A stretch of DNA of 64,000 bases from Kosakonia pseudosacchari (GCF_900184035.1 NZ_FXWP01000013.1:496001-560000), one strand, 5' to 3'. Shown: positions 30,001 to 43,588, counted from the first letter of the stretch. Program-made: numbers and translations. Notes: a model not told the origin generated them from the sequence alone.

Positions 30001-31151
30001 GTGAAGTGTTGGATTGCGTGAAATTCCGCGAAAACCCGTCGCCGCTGACAGTCGTGCTGGGTAAAGATATCGCAGGTGACCCGGTTATAGCCGACCTGGC
30101 GAAGATGCCACACCTGTTGGTTGCGGGTACGACCGGTTCCGGTAAATCGGTAGGCGTGAATGCCATGATCCTCAGCATGTTGTATAAAGCGACGCCGGAA
30201 GAGGTGCGCTTTATTATGATCGACCCGAAAATGCTTGAGTTGTCAGTGTATGAAGGGATCCCGCATCTGCTTACCGAAGTCGTCACCGACATGAAAGACG
30301 CTGCCAACGCCTTGCGCTGGAGCGTCAATGAAATGGAACGTCGCTACAAGCTGATGTCGGCGCTCGGAGTACGTAACCTGGCGGGCTACAACGAGAAGAT
30401 CGCTGAAGCAGCGCGGATGGGCCGCCCGATCCCGGATCCTTACTGGAAGCCGGGTGACAGCATGGATGTCGAACATCCGGTGCTGGAAAAACTGCCGTAT
30501 ATCGTGGTGCTGGTGGATGAATTCGCCGATTTGATGATGACCGTCGGTAAGAAAGTAGAGGAGCTGATTGCGCGTCTTGCGCAAAAAGCGCGCGCTGCGG
30601 GCATTCACTTGGTGCTGGCGACTCAGCGTCCATCAGTGGATGTCATTACAGGCCTGATTAAAGCCAACATCCCGACACGTATCGCGTTTACCGTTTCGAG
30701 CAAAATTGACTCACGTACCATCCTCGATCAGGGCGGTGCTGAATCGCTGCTGGGGATGGGGGATATGCTCTATTCCGGCCCGAACTCGACTTCTGCACCG
30801 GTACGTGTACATGGTGCATTCGTTCGTGACCAGGAAGTGCATGCTGTTGTGCAGGACTGGAAGGCGCGCGGGCGTCCGCAGTATGTCGATGGCATTACGT
30901 CGGATAGCGAAAACGAAGGCGGTGCAGGTGGCGGTTTTGATGGGGGCGAAGAGCTGGATCCGTTATTCGATCAGGCTGTTAATTTCGTGACCGAAAAACG
31001 CAAAGCCTCTATCTCCGGCGTACAGCGCCAGTTCCGTATCGGCTATAACCGCGCTGCGCGCATCATTGAGCAGATGGAAGCCCAGGGGATCGTCAGCGAA
31101 CAAGGGCATAACGGAAACCGTGAAGTGCTGGCACCGCCGCCGTTTGACTGA
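27093..31151 (+). CDS. ftsK: DNA translocase FtsK
   Basis: A 1352-residue divisome protein starting at TTG ([27 protein letters not shown]), as in E. coli. Four N-terminal membrane helices (about 20-200) anchor it at the septum. A long, low-complexity linker (about 205-850) rich in Pro, Gln and acidic residues includes eight 14-residue repeats. The C-terminal RecA-like motor has Walker A GTTGSGKS (near 1010) and Walker [12 protein letters not shown]. The gamma winged helix at the end ([18 protein letters not shown]) reads KOPS and activates XerCD at dif. It is preceded by a LexA box. Confidence 0.97.
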   Translation: MSQEYTEDKEVTLTKLSSGRRLLEALLILVSLSAVWLMAALLSFNPSDPSWSQTAWHEPIHNLGGVPGAWLADTLFFIFGIMAYTIPVIIIGGCWFAYRHRASEDYIDYFAVSLRMIGALALILTSCGLAAINADDIWYFASGGVIGSLLSTTLQPLLRSSGGTLALLCIWAAGLTLFTGWSWVTIAEKIGSVILNILTFASNRTRRDDTWVDDDEYEDDDEDAGDMDAPRESRRARILRGALARRKRVAEKFANPMGRKTDEALFSGKRMDDDEDDIAYSARGVPADADDVLFSGHRATESEQEYDPLLNGRSITAPVATAAAATTVAAQAYAAPVDPVVQAPQDSEWPYAQPPVQQTAAYQPTPEEQNSLASYQPVSNQSVSHEAEYPAAQYAEPQWQQPVAQDSWMPEAPVTAQPQENEVYSQPVHDPLPWQSEPQPQISPAPELVVEPEPVVEEVKQTRPPLYYFEEVEEKRAREREQLAAWYQPIPEPENIEPVSKPAAPTMPSIPPVEATVAPVAAGVQQVTSSVAAATAAGPVFSLAAGGTPRPQVKEGIGPQLPRPNRVRVPTRRELASYGIKLPSQRMAEERAREEDETRHHNDQFSEDAADMQQQDELARQFAATQHDRYGDGFQHETPQFQSQHAVPSEEDAGEAELARQFAASQQQRYAGEQPAAAQAFMPEDFAFSPMKTLVDDGPGEPLFTPGVMPEQEPSAVQHHQQPLQHYQQPAHQSYAQLQHYQQPAHQPVAQPQHYQQPTHQPAAQPQQYPQSAHQPTAQPQQYQQPVHQPAAQPQHYQQSVHQPAAQPQHYQQPVHQPAAQSQQYQQPVQQPAAQPQESLIHPLLMRNGDSRPMQKPTTPLPSLDLLTQPPAEVEPVDTFALEQMARLVEARLADFRIKADVVNYSPGPVITRFELNLAPGVKAARISNLSRDLARSLSTVAVRVVEVIPGKPYVGLELPNKKRQTVYLREVLDCVKFRENPSPLTVVLGKDIAGDPVIADLAKMPHLLVAGTTGSGKSVGVNAMILSMLYKATPEEVRFIMIDPKMLELSVYEGIPHLLTEVVTDMKDAANALRWSVNEMERRYKLMSALGVRNLAGYNEKIAEAARMGRPIPDPYWKPGDSMDVEHPVLEKLPYIVVLVDEFADLMMTVGKKVEELIARLAQKARAAGIHLVLATQRPSVDVITGLIKANIPTRIAFTVSSKIDSRTILDQGGAESLLGMGDMLYSGPNSTSAPVRVHGAFVRDQEVHAVVQDWKARGRPQYVDGITSDSENEGGAGGGFDGGEELDPLFDQAVNFVTEKRKASISGVQRQFRIGYNRAARIIEQMEAQGIVSEQGHNGNREVLAPPPFD
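29265..29600 (+). repeat. Eight tandem 42-bp repeats in the FtsK linker
   Basis: Exactly eight in-frame units of 14 codons of the type Q(H/Q)[12 protein letters not shown]. The unit starts at the CAG of 29265 and the last ends at 29600. Units 5 to 7 are nearly identical in DNA, suggesting recent slippage or unequal recombination. E. coli FtsK has a comparable Gln/Pro repeat region of different length. Confidence 0.9.
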
Positions 31152-31270
31152 TTGCAAAAATATGTAACGCAATAGAAATTCAGTCTTTTCTTCTGTTGCT
31201 GCCGGTACATGGTGCTTAGAGTGACAGAAGTATTCTCCCATGTCGGGAGTGACGTATTTAAGGAACAGCA

Positions 31271-31882
31271 ATGAAAAAAGTCGCTTTGGTTTGTGCATTA
31301 ATGGGTAGTCTGTTGGTCAGCAATGTCTGGGCGGATGCTTCCAGCGACCTGAAAAGCCGTCTCGATAAAGTCAGCAGCTTTCACGCTACCTTCACTCAAA
31401 AAGTGACCGATGGCAGCGGTGCTGCGGTGCAGGAAGGTCAGGGCGATCTATGGGTGAAACGCCCGAACCTGTTCAACTGGCACATGACCCAACCGGATGA
31501 AAGTGTTCTGGTGTCAGATGGTAAAACGCTGTGGTTCTATAACCCATTTGTTGAACAGGCAACTGCAACCTGGCTGAAAGACGCCACGGGTAACACACCG
31601 TTTATGCTGATTGCCCGTAATCAGGCAAGCGACTGGCAGCAGTACAATATTGAGCAAAAGGGTGACGATTTCGTTCTGACGCCGAAAGGCAACAACGGCA
31701 ACCTGAAACAGTTCACCATCAACGTGGGGCGTGATGGCACAATCCATCAATTTAGCGCCATTGAGCAGGACGATCAGCGCAGCAGCTATCAGCTTAAATC
31801 GCAGCAAAACGGCACTGTTGATGCATCTAAATTTACCTTTACCCCGCCGAAGGGCGTAACGGTTGACGATCAGCGCAAGTAA
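31271..31882 (+). CDS. lolA: Outer-membrane lipoprotein carrier LolA
   Basis: A 203-residue periplasmic protein with a clear signal peptide ([21 protein letters not shown], cleavage before [10 protein letters not shown]). Conserved segments include [23 protein letters not shown] and [14 protein letters not shown]. LolA takes lipoproteins from LolCDE at the inner membrane and hands them to LolB. It lies between ftsK and rarA, nine bases ahead of rarA, as in E. coli. Confidence 0.97.
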   Translation: MKKVALVCALMGSLLVSNVWADASSDLKSRLDKVSSFHATFTQKVTDGSGAAVQEGQGDLWVKRPNLFNWHMTQPDESVLVSDGKTLWFYNPFVEQATATWLKDATGNTPFMLIARNQASDWQQYNIEQKGDDFVLTPKGNNGNLKQFTINVGRDGTIHQFSAIEQDDQRSSYQLKSQQNGTVDASKFTFTPPKGVTVDDQRK

Positions 31883-31891
31883 GAGGCGTGC

Positions 31892-34619
<2,728 letters not shown>

Positions 34620-34648
34620 TCATCTGCCTGTAGTGAATGTTCATTCTG

Positions 34649-34671
34649 AAAGCGCCTGCGGGCGCTTTTTT
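34649..34671 (+). terminator. Rho-independent terminator after serS
   Basis: Stem AAAGCGCC / GGCGCTTT with loop TGCG or similar, followed by a T-run, 30 bp after the serS stop codon. Confidence 0.9.
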
Positions 34672-35089
34672 ATTGCTTACTAAAAAACAACGCCCCGTGC
34701 GCGGGGGGAGCACCAGGTTCGGGGTTAACGTTCAGAGAACTGGCTGAAGTTTCTGTTTCAGGTTTTGGCACGTCCTTGCTGGATAAGATCCATGCAGCCT
34801 GCTGTGCAGGGAAATAATTTTTACTGCACATTTTCCCGTACCAGTTTCAGCCTTTTTTATGTCGGCATTCATCATGAATTTTTTCGACCGATAATTCTGC
34901 CTGTTAGCAAAAGTATTCTTTTATTTTCAATAGTGTGAATCATGTCATTCTCTTTTAAGCCCAATGCTGGATAAGTTTTACGAATCGTCGTGGTGCAAAA
35001 CACGTCAGCGTCCAAAATCCGTGGATTGACAATGTCCTTACCGGTGGCATGATGCGCACGCAAACTGAACTTCCTCACGGTTTTTATCC
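34672..35089. other. Long non-coding gap between serS and ycaD
   Basis: About 420 bp. In E. coli K-12 dmsABC and ycaC occupy the serS-ycaD interval; they are absent. The gap contains a terminator-like element on the minus strand (34683-34707) and several dyads (TGTGCAG / CTGCACA at 34804-34830; GGCTGAA / TTCAGCC enclosing 34742-34851, followed by TTTTTT). A minus-strand frame of 68 codons overlaps the ycaD promoter area but has no domain and a GTG start. A small RNA or gene remnant is possible; nothing is proven. Confidence 0.4.
34683..34707 (-). terminator. Terminator-like hairpin on the minus strand in the serS-ycaD gap
   Basis: Read on the minus strand, the stem CCCCG / CGGGG with loop CGCA is followed by CGTTG and six T residues. 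No annotated minus-strand gene lies upstream of it, which makes its purpose unclear. Confidence 0.45.
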
Positions 35090-36238
35090 ATGTCCATCTA
35101 TACCCGGCCAGTGCTGCTATTGCTCTGTGGCTTAATGCTGTTGACGCTGGCGATCGCGACGCTAAATACGCTCGTACCGCTCTGGCTCGCCCACGAAAAT
35201 TTACCGACCTGGCAGGTTGGGATGGTGGGTTCTTCCTATTTCACTGGCAATTTGCTGGGTACGTTACTGACCGGCCGTTTAATTCGCCGTCTGGGTTTTA
35301 ACCGCAGCTATTATCTTGCTTCGCTGATTTTTGCCGCAGGCTGTGTTGGCCTGGGGCTAATGATTGGTTTCTGGAGCTGGATGGTTTGGCGCTTTGTCGC
35401 TGGTGTGGGCTGCGCGATGATTTGGGTGGTCGTGGAAAGTGCTCTGATGTGCAGCGGCACATCGCGCAATCGTGGGCGCCTGTTAGCAGCTTATATGATG
35501 GTTTACTACGTCGGCACAGTGCTTGGCCAGGTGATGGTCAGTAAGTTGCCGACAGATCTGATGAGCGTACTGCCGTGGACGACTGCGCTGGTGTTAACGG
35601 CGATCCTGCCGCTGCTGTTTACTCGCATTGTCAACCAGCAGAGTGAAGAGCAGGCTCCGACCTCGGTATGGCCGATGCTGCGCCTGCGCCATGCTCGCCT
35701 GGGCGTGAATGGCTGTATCATCTCCGGGATCATTCTTGGTTCGCTGTACGGCTTGATGCCGCTTTATCTTTCGCACCAGGGGATCAGCGATTCGGGGATT
35801 GGTTTCTGGATGGCGCTGATGGTTAGCGCCGGTATTGTAGGGCAGTGGCCGATTGGTCGGCTGGCAGATCGTTTTGGTCGCCTGCTGGTGCTGCGTGTGC
35901 AGGTGTTTGTCGTGATCGTGGGATGTTTTGCGATGTTGAGCAATGCCGCTATGGCTCCCGCGCTTTTTGTGCTCGGGACCGCAGGCTTTACCCTGTACCC
36001 GGTGGCGATGGCATGGGCCTGTGAGAAAGTGGAACATCACCAGCTGGTGGCAATGAACCAGGCGCTGTTGCTGAGTTACACCATTGGCAGCCTGCTTGGT
36101 CCGACGCTGACCGCAATGCTGATGCAAAGCTACTCAGATAGCTTGCTGTTTATCATGATTGCGGGTGTGTCGTTTATCTATCTGGTGATGCTGATGCGCA
36201 AAGCAGGACATCACCCAACGCCGGTGGCGCACGCCTGA
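35090..36238 (+). CDS. ycaD: MFS-type transporter YcaD
   Basis: A 382-residue major facilitator protein with 12 predicted membrane helices, the same length as E. coli YcaD. The typical loop motifs [11 protein letters not shown] (after helix 2) and GRLADRFGR (after helix 8) are present. Substrate unknown. It begins [14 protein letters not shown] and is convergent with pflA, with a strong terminator between them. Confidence 0.93.
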   Translation: MSIYTRPVLLLLCGLMLLTLAIATLNTLVPLWLAHENLPTWQVGMVGSSYFTGNLLGTLLTGRLIRRLGFNRSYYLASLIFAAGCVGLGLMIGFWSWMVWRFVAGVGCAMIWVVVESALMCSGTSRNRGRLLAAYMMVYYVGTVLGQVMVSKLPTDLMSVLPWTTALVLTAILPLLFTRIVNQQSEEQAPTSVWPMLRLRHARLGVNGCIISGIILGSLYGLMPLYLSHQGISDSGIGFWMALMVSAGIVGQWPIGRLADRFGRLLVLRVQVFVVIVGCFAMLSNAAMAPALFVLGTAGFTLYPVAMAWACEKVEHHQLVAMNQALLLSYTIGSLLGPTLTAMLMQSYSDSLLFIMIAGVSFIYLVMLMRKAGHHPTPVAHA

Positions 36239-36256
36239 AATACGCCGCTTGATAAA

Positions 36257-36291
36257 TAAAAAAGCCACAACTGAGTGTTGTGGCTTTTTTG
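36257..36291. terminator. Bidirectional terminator between ycaD and pflA
   Basis: Stem AAAAAAGCCACAA / TTGTGGCTTTTTT around CTGAGTG; A- and T-runs on both sides suit both convergent genes. Confidence 0.9.
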
Positions 36292-36303
36292 TCTCAGGAT
36301 GGC

Positions 36304-37044
36304 TTAGTACATTACTTTATGACCGTACTGCTCCAGGATGCCTTTAACGCGCTCCATGGTCTCTTTCTTCGGCGGGTGAATGCCATCCAGCTTATACTCT
36401 TCGCCCATCGCCACCCATTTATGCTTGCCCAGCTCGTGATAGGGCAGGAGTTCGATTTTCTCGACGTTGCCCATGTCGCGGGTAAATTCACCAAGGCGAT
36501 GGGCAGAATCGTCATCGTCAGACCAGCCGGGTACCACGACGTAACGGATCCAGACGTTGATATTTTTCTTCGATAAATACTGGGCGAATTCAAGGGTCCG
36601 GTGATTGGATACGCCGACCAGATTCTGGTGGATCTCATCGTTCATTTGCTTGAGATCGAGCATCACCAAATCGGTAACTTCCAGCAATTCATCAATCACC
36701 GGATCGTAACGGCGCACAAAGCCGTTAGTATCGAGGCAGGTGTGGATGCCCTCTTTTTTACAGGCACGAAACCAGTCGCGAACGAATTCTGCCTGCAAGA
36801 TTGCTTCTCCACCGGATGCCGTGACGCCCCCGCCGGAGGCGTTCATAAAGTGCCGATAAGTAACGACGTCTTTCATTAGTTCTTCAACGGTGATCTCTTT
36901 GCCACCGTGTGTATCCCAGGTATCGCGGTTGTGGCAATACAGGCAGCGCATCAGGCAGCCCTGGAAGAAGGTGATAAAACGGATGCCCGGGCCGTCGACC
37001 GTGCCGCAGGATTCAAAGGAGTGGATGCGACCAATAACTGACAT
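36304..37044 (-). CDS. pflA: Pyruvate formate-lyase activating enzyme
   Basis: A 246-residue radical-SAM enzyme starting [20 protein letters not shown]. The CxxxCxxC motif reads [10 protein letters not shown] (about residues 29-36) and binds the [4Fe-4S] cluster and S-adenosylmethionine. It generates the glycyl radical on PflB under anaerobic conditions. The frame is open further upstream, but this start matches the E. coli protein. It lies downstream of pflB in the same direction. Confidence 0.97.
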   Translation of the reverse strand: MSVIGRIHSFESCGTVDGPGIRFITFFQGCLMRCLYCHNRDTWDTHGGKEITVEELMKDVVTYRHFMNASGGGVTASGGEAILQAEFVRDWFRACKKEGIHTCLDTNGFVRRYDPVIDELLEVTDLVMLDLKQMNDEIHQNLVGVSNHRTLEFAQYLSKKNINVWIRYVVVPGWSDDDDSAHRLGEFTRDMGNVEKIELLPYHELGKHKWVAMGEEYKLDGIHPPKKETMERVKGILEQYGHKVMY

Positions 37045-37173
37045 TGCGGTGTTTTCTCCAGATGTGGCCCATCCGGGGCCTGTGTCTGCGCAGTTTAATT
37101 CCTTCTGCGCTAAGTCTGTTTTGGCAGACATCCAGCAAGTATAGATGGCTGACGAAGCACACTTCATGTGTTA

Positions 37174-37200
37174 AAAAGGCCCCACGGTCGTGGAGCCTTT
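37174..37200 (-). terminator. Terminator between pflB and pflA
   Basis: On the minus strand AAAGGCTCCACG pairs with CGTGGGGCCTTT, followed by a short T-run. It would reduce read-through from pflB into pflA. Confidence 0.7.
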
Positions 37201-37238
37201 ATTATACGCTTTTTACTGCGTAGTTTCAGTCAATACCA

Positions 37239-39521
37239 TTACATGGTCTGAGTGAAAGTACGAGTAATTACGTCCTGCTGCTGTTCTTTAGTCAGGGAGT
37301 TAAAGCGTACGGCATAACCAGAAACACGAATGGTCAGCTGCGGATATTTTTCCGGGTTTTCCATCGCGTCGAGCAGCATTTCGCGGTTCATGACGTTCAC
37401 GTTCAGATGCTGACCACCTTCGATGGACGCTTCGTGATGGAAGTAACCATCCATCAGACCAGCCAGGTTGGTTTTACGGACTTCATCGTCTTTACCCAGC
37501 GCGTTCGGCACGATAGAGAAGGTGTAAGAGATACCATCTTTAGCGTAAGCAAACGGCAGTTTAGCAACGGAAGTCAGAGAGGCAACAGCACCTTTCTGGT
37601 CACGGCCGTGCATCGGGTTAGCACCCGGTCCGAACGGCGCACCAGCGCGACGGCCATCCGGGGTGTTACCCGTTTTCTTACCGTACACAACGTTAGAAGT
37701 GATGGTCAGAACAGACTGAGTCGGGATAGCGTTGCGGTAAGTTGTCAGTTTCTGAATTTTCTTCATGAAACGTTCAACCAGGTCAACCGCCATATCATCA
37801 ACGCGAGCGTCGTTGTTACCAAACTGCGGATATTCGCCTTCGATTTCGAAGTCGATAGCCAGACCGTCTTCGTCACGAATCGGTTTAACTTTCGCGTATT
37901 TGATAGCAGACAGGGAGTCAGCCGCTACGGACAGACCAGCGATACCGCAAGCCATGGTACGGATAACGTCACGATCGTGCAGCGCCATCAGTGAAGCTTC
38001 GTAGCTGTATTTGTCGTGCATGTAGTGGATGATGTTCAGCGCGGTGACGTACTGTTTAGCCAGCCAATCCATAAAGTGATCCATACGATCCATCACTTCG
38101 TCGAATTTCAGCACGTCGCCTTTGATCGGTTCAGATTTCGGACCAACCTGCATTTTCAGTTTTTCATCAACGCCGCCGTTGATGGCGTACAGCATGGTTT
38201 TCGCCAGGTTAGCACGCGCACCGAAGAACTGCATTTGTTTACCCACAACCATCGGGCTTACACAGCAAGCAATTGCGTAGTCATCGTTGTTGAAGTCCGG
38301 ACGCATCAGATCATCGTTCTCATACTGCAGAGAAGAGGTATCGATGGAGACTTTCGCAGCGAATTTTTTGAAGTTCAGCGGCAATTTTTCAGACCACAGA
38401 ACAGTGATGTTCGGTTCCGGAGACGGGCCCATGGTGTACAGGGTGTTCAGGAAACGGAAGCTGTTTTTGGAAACCAGCGTACGGCCATCAACGCCCATAC
38501 CACCGATAGATTCAGTTGCCCAAATCGGGTCGCCAGAGAACAGTTCATCATATTCAGGAGTACGCAGGAAGCGAACCATACGCAGTTTCATGACCAGGTG
38601 GTCAATCATTTCCTGAGCGTCTTGCTCAGTGATTTTGCCTGCTTTCAGGTCACGTTCGATGTACACGTCCAGGAAGGTGGATACGCGGCCGAAGGACATT
38701 GCAGCGCCGTTTTGAGACTTAACAGCGGCCAGGTAACCGAAGTAGGTCCACTGGATTGCTTCCTGAGCGTTGGTAGCCGGACCAGAGATATCGCAACCGT
38801 ATTTCGCTGCCATCTCTTTGATCTGACCCAGTGCGCGATGCTGTTCAGCAATTTCTTCACGCAGACGGATAGTCGCTTCCAGGTTTACGCCATTTTCCAG
38901 ATCAGACTGCAGAGACTGGAACTGAGCGTATTTGTCTTTCATCAGGAAGTCGATGCCGTACAGCGCAACGCGACGGTAGTCACCAATGATACGACCGCGG
39001 CCGTAAGCATCCGGCAGACCGGTCAGAACACCGGATTTACGGCAGTTCAGAATATCTTTGGTGTAAACATCGAATACACCCTGGTTATGGGTTTTACGGT
39101 ATTCGGTGAAGATTTTTTTAAGTTGCGGATCCAGTTCGCGGTTGTACGCTTTGCAGGAACCTTCAACCATTTTGATACCGCCGAACGGAATGATTGCGCG
39201 TTTCAGCGGAGCTTCAGTCTGCAGACCAACGATTTTCTCTAATGACTTGTTGATGTAACCCGCGTCGTGAGAAGTGATGGTTGATGCAACGGAGGTGTCA
39301 AAATCAACTGGCGCATGAGTGCGGTTTTCCAGTTTAACGCCTTCCATGACTTTGTCCCACAGTTTGGTGGTCGCTTCAGTAGCGCCAGCCAGGAAGGACT
39401 CATCGCCTTCGTACGGGGTGTAGTTTTTCTGGATAAAGTCACGTACGTTGACTTCTTTCTGCCAGTCACCTTTCGCAAAACCTTCCCAGGCTGTGGCTAA
39501 TTTTTCATTAAGCTCGGACAT
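37239..39521 (-). CDS. pflB: Pyruvate formate-lyase
   Basis: A 760-residue glycyl-radical enzyme, the same length as E. coli PflB. The catalytic cysteine pair is in [10 protein letters not shown] (near 418-419) and the radical glycine in [11 protein letters not shown] (near 734), target of PflA. It converts pyruvate and CoA to acetyl-CoA and formate in anaerobic fermentation. It follows focA by about 50 bp in the focA-pflB operon. Codon use looks strongly optimised, as for a highly expressed gene. Confidence 0.98.
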   Translation of the reverse strand: MSELNEKLATAWEGFAKGDWQKEVNVRDFIQKNYTPYEGDESFLAGATEATTKLWDKVMEGVKLENRTHAPVDFDTSVASTITSHDAGYINKSLEKIVGLQTEAPLKRAIIPFGGIKMVEGSCKAYNRELDPQLKKIFTEYRKTHNQGVFDVYTKDILNCRKSGVLTGLPDAYGRGRIIGDYRRVALYGIDFLMKDKYAQFQSLQSDLENGVNLEATIRLREEIAEQHRALGQIKEMAAKYGCDISGPATNAQEAIQWTYFGYLAAVKSQNGAAMSFGRVSTFLDVYIERDLKAGKITEQDAQEMIDHLVMKLRMVRFLRTPEYDELFSGDPIWATESIGGMGVDGRTLVSKNSFRFLNTLYTMGPSPEPNITVLWSEKLPLNFKKFAAKVSIDTSSLQYENDDLMRPDFNNDDYAIACCVSPMVVGKQMQFFGARANLAKTMLYAINGGVDEKLKMQVGPKSEPIKGDVLKFDEVMDRMDHFMDWLAKQYVTALNIIHYMHDKYSYEASLMALHDRDVIRTMACGIAGLSVAADSLSAIKYAKVKPIRDEDGLAIDFEIEGEYPQFGNNDARVDDMAVDLVERFMKKIQKLTTYRNAIPTQSVLTITSNVVYGKKTGNTPDGRRAGAPFGPGANPMHGRDQKGAVASLTSVAKLPFAYAKDGISYTFSIVPNALGKDDEVRKTNLAGLMDGYFHHEASIEGGQHLNVNVMNREMLLDAMENPEKYPQLTIRVSGYAVRFNSLTKEQQQDVITRTFTQTM

Positions 39522-39572
39522 GTAACACCTACCTTCTTAAGTGGATTTTTTATTTACTGCCTGAAACAACCA

Positions 39573-40430
39573 TTAATGATGATCGTTGCCACGCAGGTAA
39601 ATGACCCAGTATGTCAACCCGACTAATAATCCTCCACCGATGATATTCCCGATTGTTACAGGGATCAGGTTATCAGTGATGAAATTCATAATGGTCAGGT
39701 GAGAGAAATTTTCCGGGCTGGAGCCAACGGCGGTCCAGAACTCCGGGCTTGCAAAGTTTCGAATTACAATACCCATCGGGATCATAAACATATTCGCAAT
39801 ACTGTGTTCAAAACCGCTGGCAACAAACATCGCCACCGGCAGAACCATAATCATGGCCTTATCCATCAGGCTGCGGCCGGAATAACTCATCCACACGGCC
39901 ATACACACCATCAGGTTAGCCAGAATGCCCAGCGCTACAGCTTCAACAAAGGTGTGGTGTACTTTATGATCTGCGGTTTGTAGCACGTTTAAGCCCCAAC
40001 CGCCGTTGGCGACCATATACTCGCCAGACAACCACATTAACAACACAAACAGCAGCGCACCCACCAGGTTGCCGATATAGACGTTAATCCAGTTGCGGGC
40101 CAGCTGCCCCCAGGTAATACGCCCACTGGCTTTCGCCACGACAATCAGTACGGTTGAAGTAAAGAGATCGGCACCGCAAATGATGCAAAGGATCAGCCCC
40201 AGGGAGAAGCAGACACCACCGATCAGTTTAGCAATACCGTACGGCATTGCGCCGGTACCTGTGGTGGCGGTGATGTAGAACACGAAAGCAATGGAGATAA
40301 ACACACCTGCGGTAATCGCAAGATAGAAAGTCTTAAGCGGATGTTTAGTCGCTTTATAGACACCAGCTTCTTCGGCAACTTTGGCCATCTCGGCTGGAAG
40401 AATAAGATCAAAAGGGTTGTCAGCTTTCAC
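39573..40430 (-). CDS. focA: Formate channel FocA
   Basis: A 285-residue FNT-family pentameric channel with six membrane segments. The start is GTG (VKADNPFDLILP), preceded by GAGAG at a good distance; this gives exactly the E. coli FocA length. Conserved features are ATTGTGAMPYG, CGADLFTSTVL and the pore-histidine region FEHSIANMFMIPMGI. It exports and re-imports formate made by PflB, encoded next to it. Confidence 0.96.
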   Translation of the reverse strand: MKADNPFDLILPAEMAKVAEEAGVYKATKHPLKTFYLAITAGVFISIAFVFYITATTGTGAMPYGIAKLIGGVCFSLGLILCIICGADLFTSTVLIVVAKASGRITWGQLARNWINVYIGNLVGALLFVLLMWLSGEYMVANGGWGLNVLQTADHKVHHTFVEAVALGILANLMVCMAVWMSYSGRSLMDKAMIMVLPVAMFVASGFEHSIANMFMIPMGIVIRNFASPEFWTAVGSSPENFSHLTIMNFITDNLIPVTIGNIIGGGLLVGLTYWVIYLRGNDHH

Positions 40431-40754
40431 ACTAACTCTCTCTTTATTAAGTCGGCGACGAGATACTAACAAAGCATTATAGAAGAGAATTTGATATGGA
40501 TCATATCTCGCCTGGCTTATAGGACCGCAAAGCGTATGGTTTTTCTACGGTTGCGGAGTAACTTGTTGATTATCAAAATAAAAATAAAGTTTAAGAATTA
40601 CAAAATGAGTTGAATTTTTTTATGCGGTCTCCCAAACAACAGTTAATTAAAATGGAGTAATCACCATAATAAGTAACAATATTAGTTTTAATGGATAATT
40701 ATATTTACCCATATTTAACTTTAATATTACATATGGTTGTCATCGCCAAATAAT
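40431..40754. promoter_or_regulatory. focA-pflB upstream control region
   Basis: About 325 A/T-rich bases between the focA start and the ycaO terminator. E. coli uses several promoters here, controlled by FNR, ArcA and IHF. One strong FNR-like site is listed separately. The A/T-rich block 40600-40740 would suit ArcA or IHF, but no single site can be assigned. Confidence 0.6.
40563..40576 (-). promoter_or_regulatory. FNR-like site upstream of focA-pflB
   Basis: TTGTTGATTATCAA matches the FNR consensus TTGAT-N4-ATCAA at nine of ten fixed positions. It is 133 bp upstream of the focA start, where anaerobic activation of focA-pflB is expected. Confidence 0.7.
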
Positions 40755-40782
40755 AAATAAAAAGGGGCAATGAAATTGCCCC
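40755..40782 (-). terminator. Rho-independent terminator after ycaO
   Basis: On the minus strand GGGGCAAT pairs with ATTGCCCC (loop TTC), followed by TTTTTATTTATT. It lies about 55 bp downstream of the ycaO stop codon. Confidence 0.85.
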
Positions 40783-40835
40783 GTAATATAGCGTAGACCG
40801 TTCATTAAGCCTACATATTGTCGTACTACTTGTCG

Positions 40836-42596
40836 TTATTTCGACCAGAACGCACGTTTAGCGCGTTGTAATTTTTCGTAAGCCGCTAACAAAGACTGGT
40901 GTGCAGGGAAGGCTTTCAGCGAACCGTCTGCAGGCTGGAGATCGTAGAACGGCGCTTCACCGCTTAACGCGGCGCTGGCAACTTCAACCGCTTGTGCACC
41001 ATACATACGAACGAATGCATTCAGGTATTGCAGCGGCTCGCGATCCTCTTCCTGTGCCAGTAACAATAATGTCTGCAGGCAGCGGTAGTAGTTGGCCCGT
41101 TCGGCGCTAAAGATCGAGGCGTTGAATTCCATCGTCCATTCAGTCCAGGCCAATGCCTGATCCAAATCGCCGCCTGCCAGCGCCAGCATCGCTTTTAGTT
41201 CACCAATGCGCAGCGTGTACCAGCCATTGTCTTTACCGGTCGCCAGACCCAACAGTTCGCGAACGCGGGTAAAGTCATCATGACCTTCGTCATCAAGCTG
41301 TGCGATAAGGTTGAGGTACTCCTCTTTTTCCCATTCACTGCCTGGTAAAGAGAGGATGGTTTCGCGCAAATGGCTGCCCATGGTGTTGTTCGCCAGCCAC
41401 AGATCTTCCGCCGGATAAATATCGGACATGCCAGGCACCAGAATACGGCAGGCGTAAACGCCCAGATGTTCATAATCGGCAATGTAGACTTCTTTATCTT
41501 CCGCCTTAAAGATAGCCATAAGTGTGGCGAACTCTTCTTCCGTCGTGCCAGCGAAGCTCCAGTCAACAAACGGATAATCCGCATCCTGCTTGAAGAGATC
41601 CCATGAGATCAAACCGCTGGAGTCGATAAAGTGCGTTTCGAGGTTGGCATGCTCGGCCACTTCTTCATCATCAAAGGTTGGCGGTGTGAACACGTCCAGA
41701 TCTTTCAACCCGCGGCCTTGCAGCAGCTCGGTAACGGTACGCTCAAGTGCCACGCCGAAATCAGGGTGCGCACCAAAAGAGGCAAAACAGGTGCCGTTAG
41801 CCGGGTTGAACAGGACAACGCAGATAACCGGATATTTACCGCCCAGCGAACCGTCGTAAGCAAAAATCGGGAAACCTTCCGCTTCCAGTTTGGCAATCGC
41901 TTCGACAACGCCCGGATAGCGCGCCAGCACATCCTGCGGGATTTCCGGCAGGCTGATGCTCTCGGCAATAATGCGATTTTTAATATGGCGTTCGAATACT
42001 TCGGACAGCCCCTGCACGCGGGCTTCATTGCGCGTATTCCCGGCGGACATGCCGTTAGAAACGTATAAGTTACCGACGATATTCATCGGGATATAAACCG
42101 TCTGCTCATCAGACTGGCGGGTAAACGGCAGGGCGCAGATACCGCGCTCATCGTTGCCGGACTGCAGATCAACGAGCATCCCGGCAGCCAGTTCGTTCTG
42201 CGGGTCGTAGTAAGCGCGCAGACGCGCATCCAGAATGCCTTCCGGCAGGGAGTCATCTTCTGGCAGCGGGAACCATTTCTCATTCGGGTAATGAACGAAT
42301 GGGCCCTGTGCGATTTCATCACCCAGCCAGAAATCAGCGAAGAAGTAGTTGGTGGACAGACGCTCGAAATACTCGCCCAGCGCAGAGGCCAGCGCAGCTT
42401 TTTGGGTCGCACCTTTACCGTTGGTGAAGCACAGCGCGCACTCTTTATCGCGAATATGTACAGACCAGACGTTTGGCACCGGGTTCAGCCATGAGGCCTC
42501 TTCGATGTTAAAGCCGAGATCGGTGAGCTTTTGCTGGAAGCGGGCGATGGAATCTTCCAGTGCGGCGTCTTTGCCGGGAATAAATGTTTGAGTCAT
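40836..42596 (-). CDS. ycaO: YcaO ATP-dependent cyclodehydratase-type protein
   Basis: A 586-residue protein with the YcaO ATP-grasp-like domain (about 1-390; helices with SALGEYFERLSTNYF and QGLSEVFERHIKNRI supply the Mg-ATP glutamates) and a C-terminal TPR-like helical region. It matches E. coli YcaO in length from MTQTFIPGKDAALEDSI; the longer open frame upstream overlaps the ycaP promoter and is rejected. YcaO proteins use ATP to activate amide backbones; E. coli YcaO is linked genetically to RimO-dependent methylthiolation of ribosomal protein S12, with an unclear mechanism. No peptide precursor gene is seen nearby. Confidence 0.95.
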   Translation of the reverse strand: MTQTFIPGKDAALEDSIARFQQKLTDLGFNIEEASWLNPVPNVWSVHIRDKECALCFTNGKGATQKAALASALGEYFERLSTNYFFADFWLGDEIAQGPFVHYPNEKWFPLPEDDSLPEGILDARLRAYYDPQNELAAGMLVDLQSGNDERGICALPFTRQSDEQTVYIPMNIVGNLYVSNGMSAGNTRNEARVQGLSEVFERHIKNRIIAESISLPEIPQDVLARYPGVVEAIAKLEAEGFPIFAYDGSLGGKYPVICVVLFNPANGTCFASFGAHPDFGVALERTVTELLQGRGLKDLDVFTPPTFDDEEVAEHANLETHFIDSSGLISWDLFKQDADYPFVDWSFAGTTEEEFATLMAIFKAEDKEVYIADYEHLGVYACRILVPGMSDIYPAEDLWLANNTMGSHLRETILSLPGSEWEKEEYLNLIAQLDDEGHDDFTRVRELLGLATGKDNGWYTLRIGELKAMLALAGGDLDQALAWTEWTMEFNASIFSAERANYYRCLQTLLLLAQEEDREPLQYLNAFVRMYGAQAVEVASAALSGEAPFYDLQPADGSLKAFPAHQSLLAAYEKLQRAKRAFWSK

Positions 42597-42733
42597 GGCG
42601 GTCACTTTTTTCGTACGTAAAGCGCGCAATGATACGGGTTTTGCGTGACTGACGCTATCTTCCACGTCTGACCGACGAAAATAAAACTTCTGGCTATGAT
42701 TAAGAAAAGTAACGAACTGTTCAGGCATAAAAA

Positions 42734-43426
42734 ATGAAAGCGTTTGATCTGCAGCGTATGGCGCTCGACAAGGTCCCTCTTGAGTTTCTCGGGGAAGTCG
42801 CACTGCGTAGTCTCTATACCTTTGTTTTGGTCTTTTTATTTCTCAAAATCACCGGGCGACGTGGCGTACGCCAGATGTCCCTGTTTGAGGTGTTGATAAT
42901 CCTGACACTGGGATCGGCTGCCGGGGATGTCGCTTTCTACGACGATGTGCCAATGCTGCCAGTGCTGGTGGTGTTTATCACTTTAGCGGTGCTCTATCGG
43001 TTTGTGATGTGGCTGATGTCGCACAGCGAAAAGCTGGAGGATTTGCTGGAAGGCAAACCGGTTGTCATCGTCGAGAACGGCGAACTGGCATGGGAAAAAG
43101 TGCATGCGGAGAACATGACGGAATTCGAGTTCTTTATGGAGCTGCGTTTAAGTGGCGTGGAACAACTCGGACAGATTCGCCTGGCAATAATGGAAACCAA
43201 CGGTCAAATTAGCGTTTACTACTTCCCGGACGATGAGGTGAAACCCGGGTTATGTATTTTGCCTGAAGGATGCAGTGAGCGTTTCACAGAGGTTCCCGAA
43301 GCGGGGGACTATGTTTGTGTCCGCTGCAGTAAAATTGTCGCCATGCAAAAAGGGGAAAAGCAATCTTGCCCGCGTTGTGCAAATCCGGAATGGTCGAAGG
43401 CAAGCCGGGCCGTTCGCGTGACATAA
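42734..43426 (+). CDS. ycaP: DUF421-family membrane protein YcaP
   Basis: A 230-residue protein with about three N-terminal membrane helices (residues 20-95, including FLFLKITGRRGVRQMSLFEVLIILTLGSAAGD) and a soluble DUF421/YetF-like domain. The C-terminus carries a four-cysteine pattern CVRCSK ... CPRCANPEW (about 195-222), which could bind zinc. It matches E. coli YcaP in length. Function unknown. It is divergent from ycaO. Confidence 0.93.
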   Translation: MKAFDLQRMALDKVPLEFLGEVALRSLYTFVLVFLFLKITGRRGVRQMSLFEVLIILTLGSAAGDVAFYDDVPMLPVLVVFITLAVLYRFVMWLMSHSEKLEDLLEGKPVVIVENGELAWEKVHAENMTEFEFFMELRLSGVEQLGQIRLAIMETNGQISVYYFPDDEVKPGLCILPEGCSERFTEVPEAGDYVCVRCSKIVAMQKGEKQSCPRCANPEWSKASRAVRVT

Positions 43427-43588
43427 CAGCGTTTTTATCGGGTCTGCGCTGAGCAAACAAAACTTTCTGCTATGTGAGTTAGCGCACATCTTGCCGCTGG
43501 CGCCCATTACCCGTTGCGGCGCGTAGCGCTGAATGATAAAACCGATGTCACAGGAATAACTTATTGCTTTATAGCGTGGTGAGGGGAA

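Noticed and set aside
34872-35078. 68-codon frame on the minus strand upstream of ycaD
   Set aside because: GTG start, no domain, antisense to the ycaD promoter region; mentioned only as part of the unexplained gap.
38016-39242. Long open frame (408 codons) antisense to pflB
   Set aside because: Shadow of a highly biased codon set in pflB; Phe/Val/His-rich composition and no domain.
42597-42803. 69-codon N-terminal extension of ycaO
   Set aside because: Overlaps the ycaP start and promoter; the shorter start gives the exact E. coli YcaO length.
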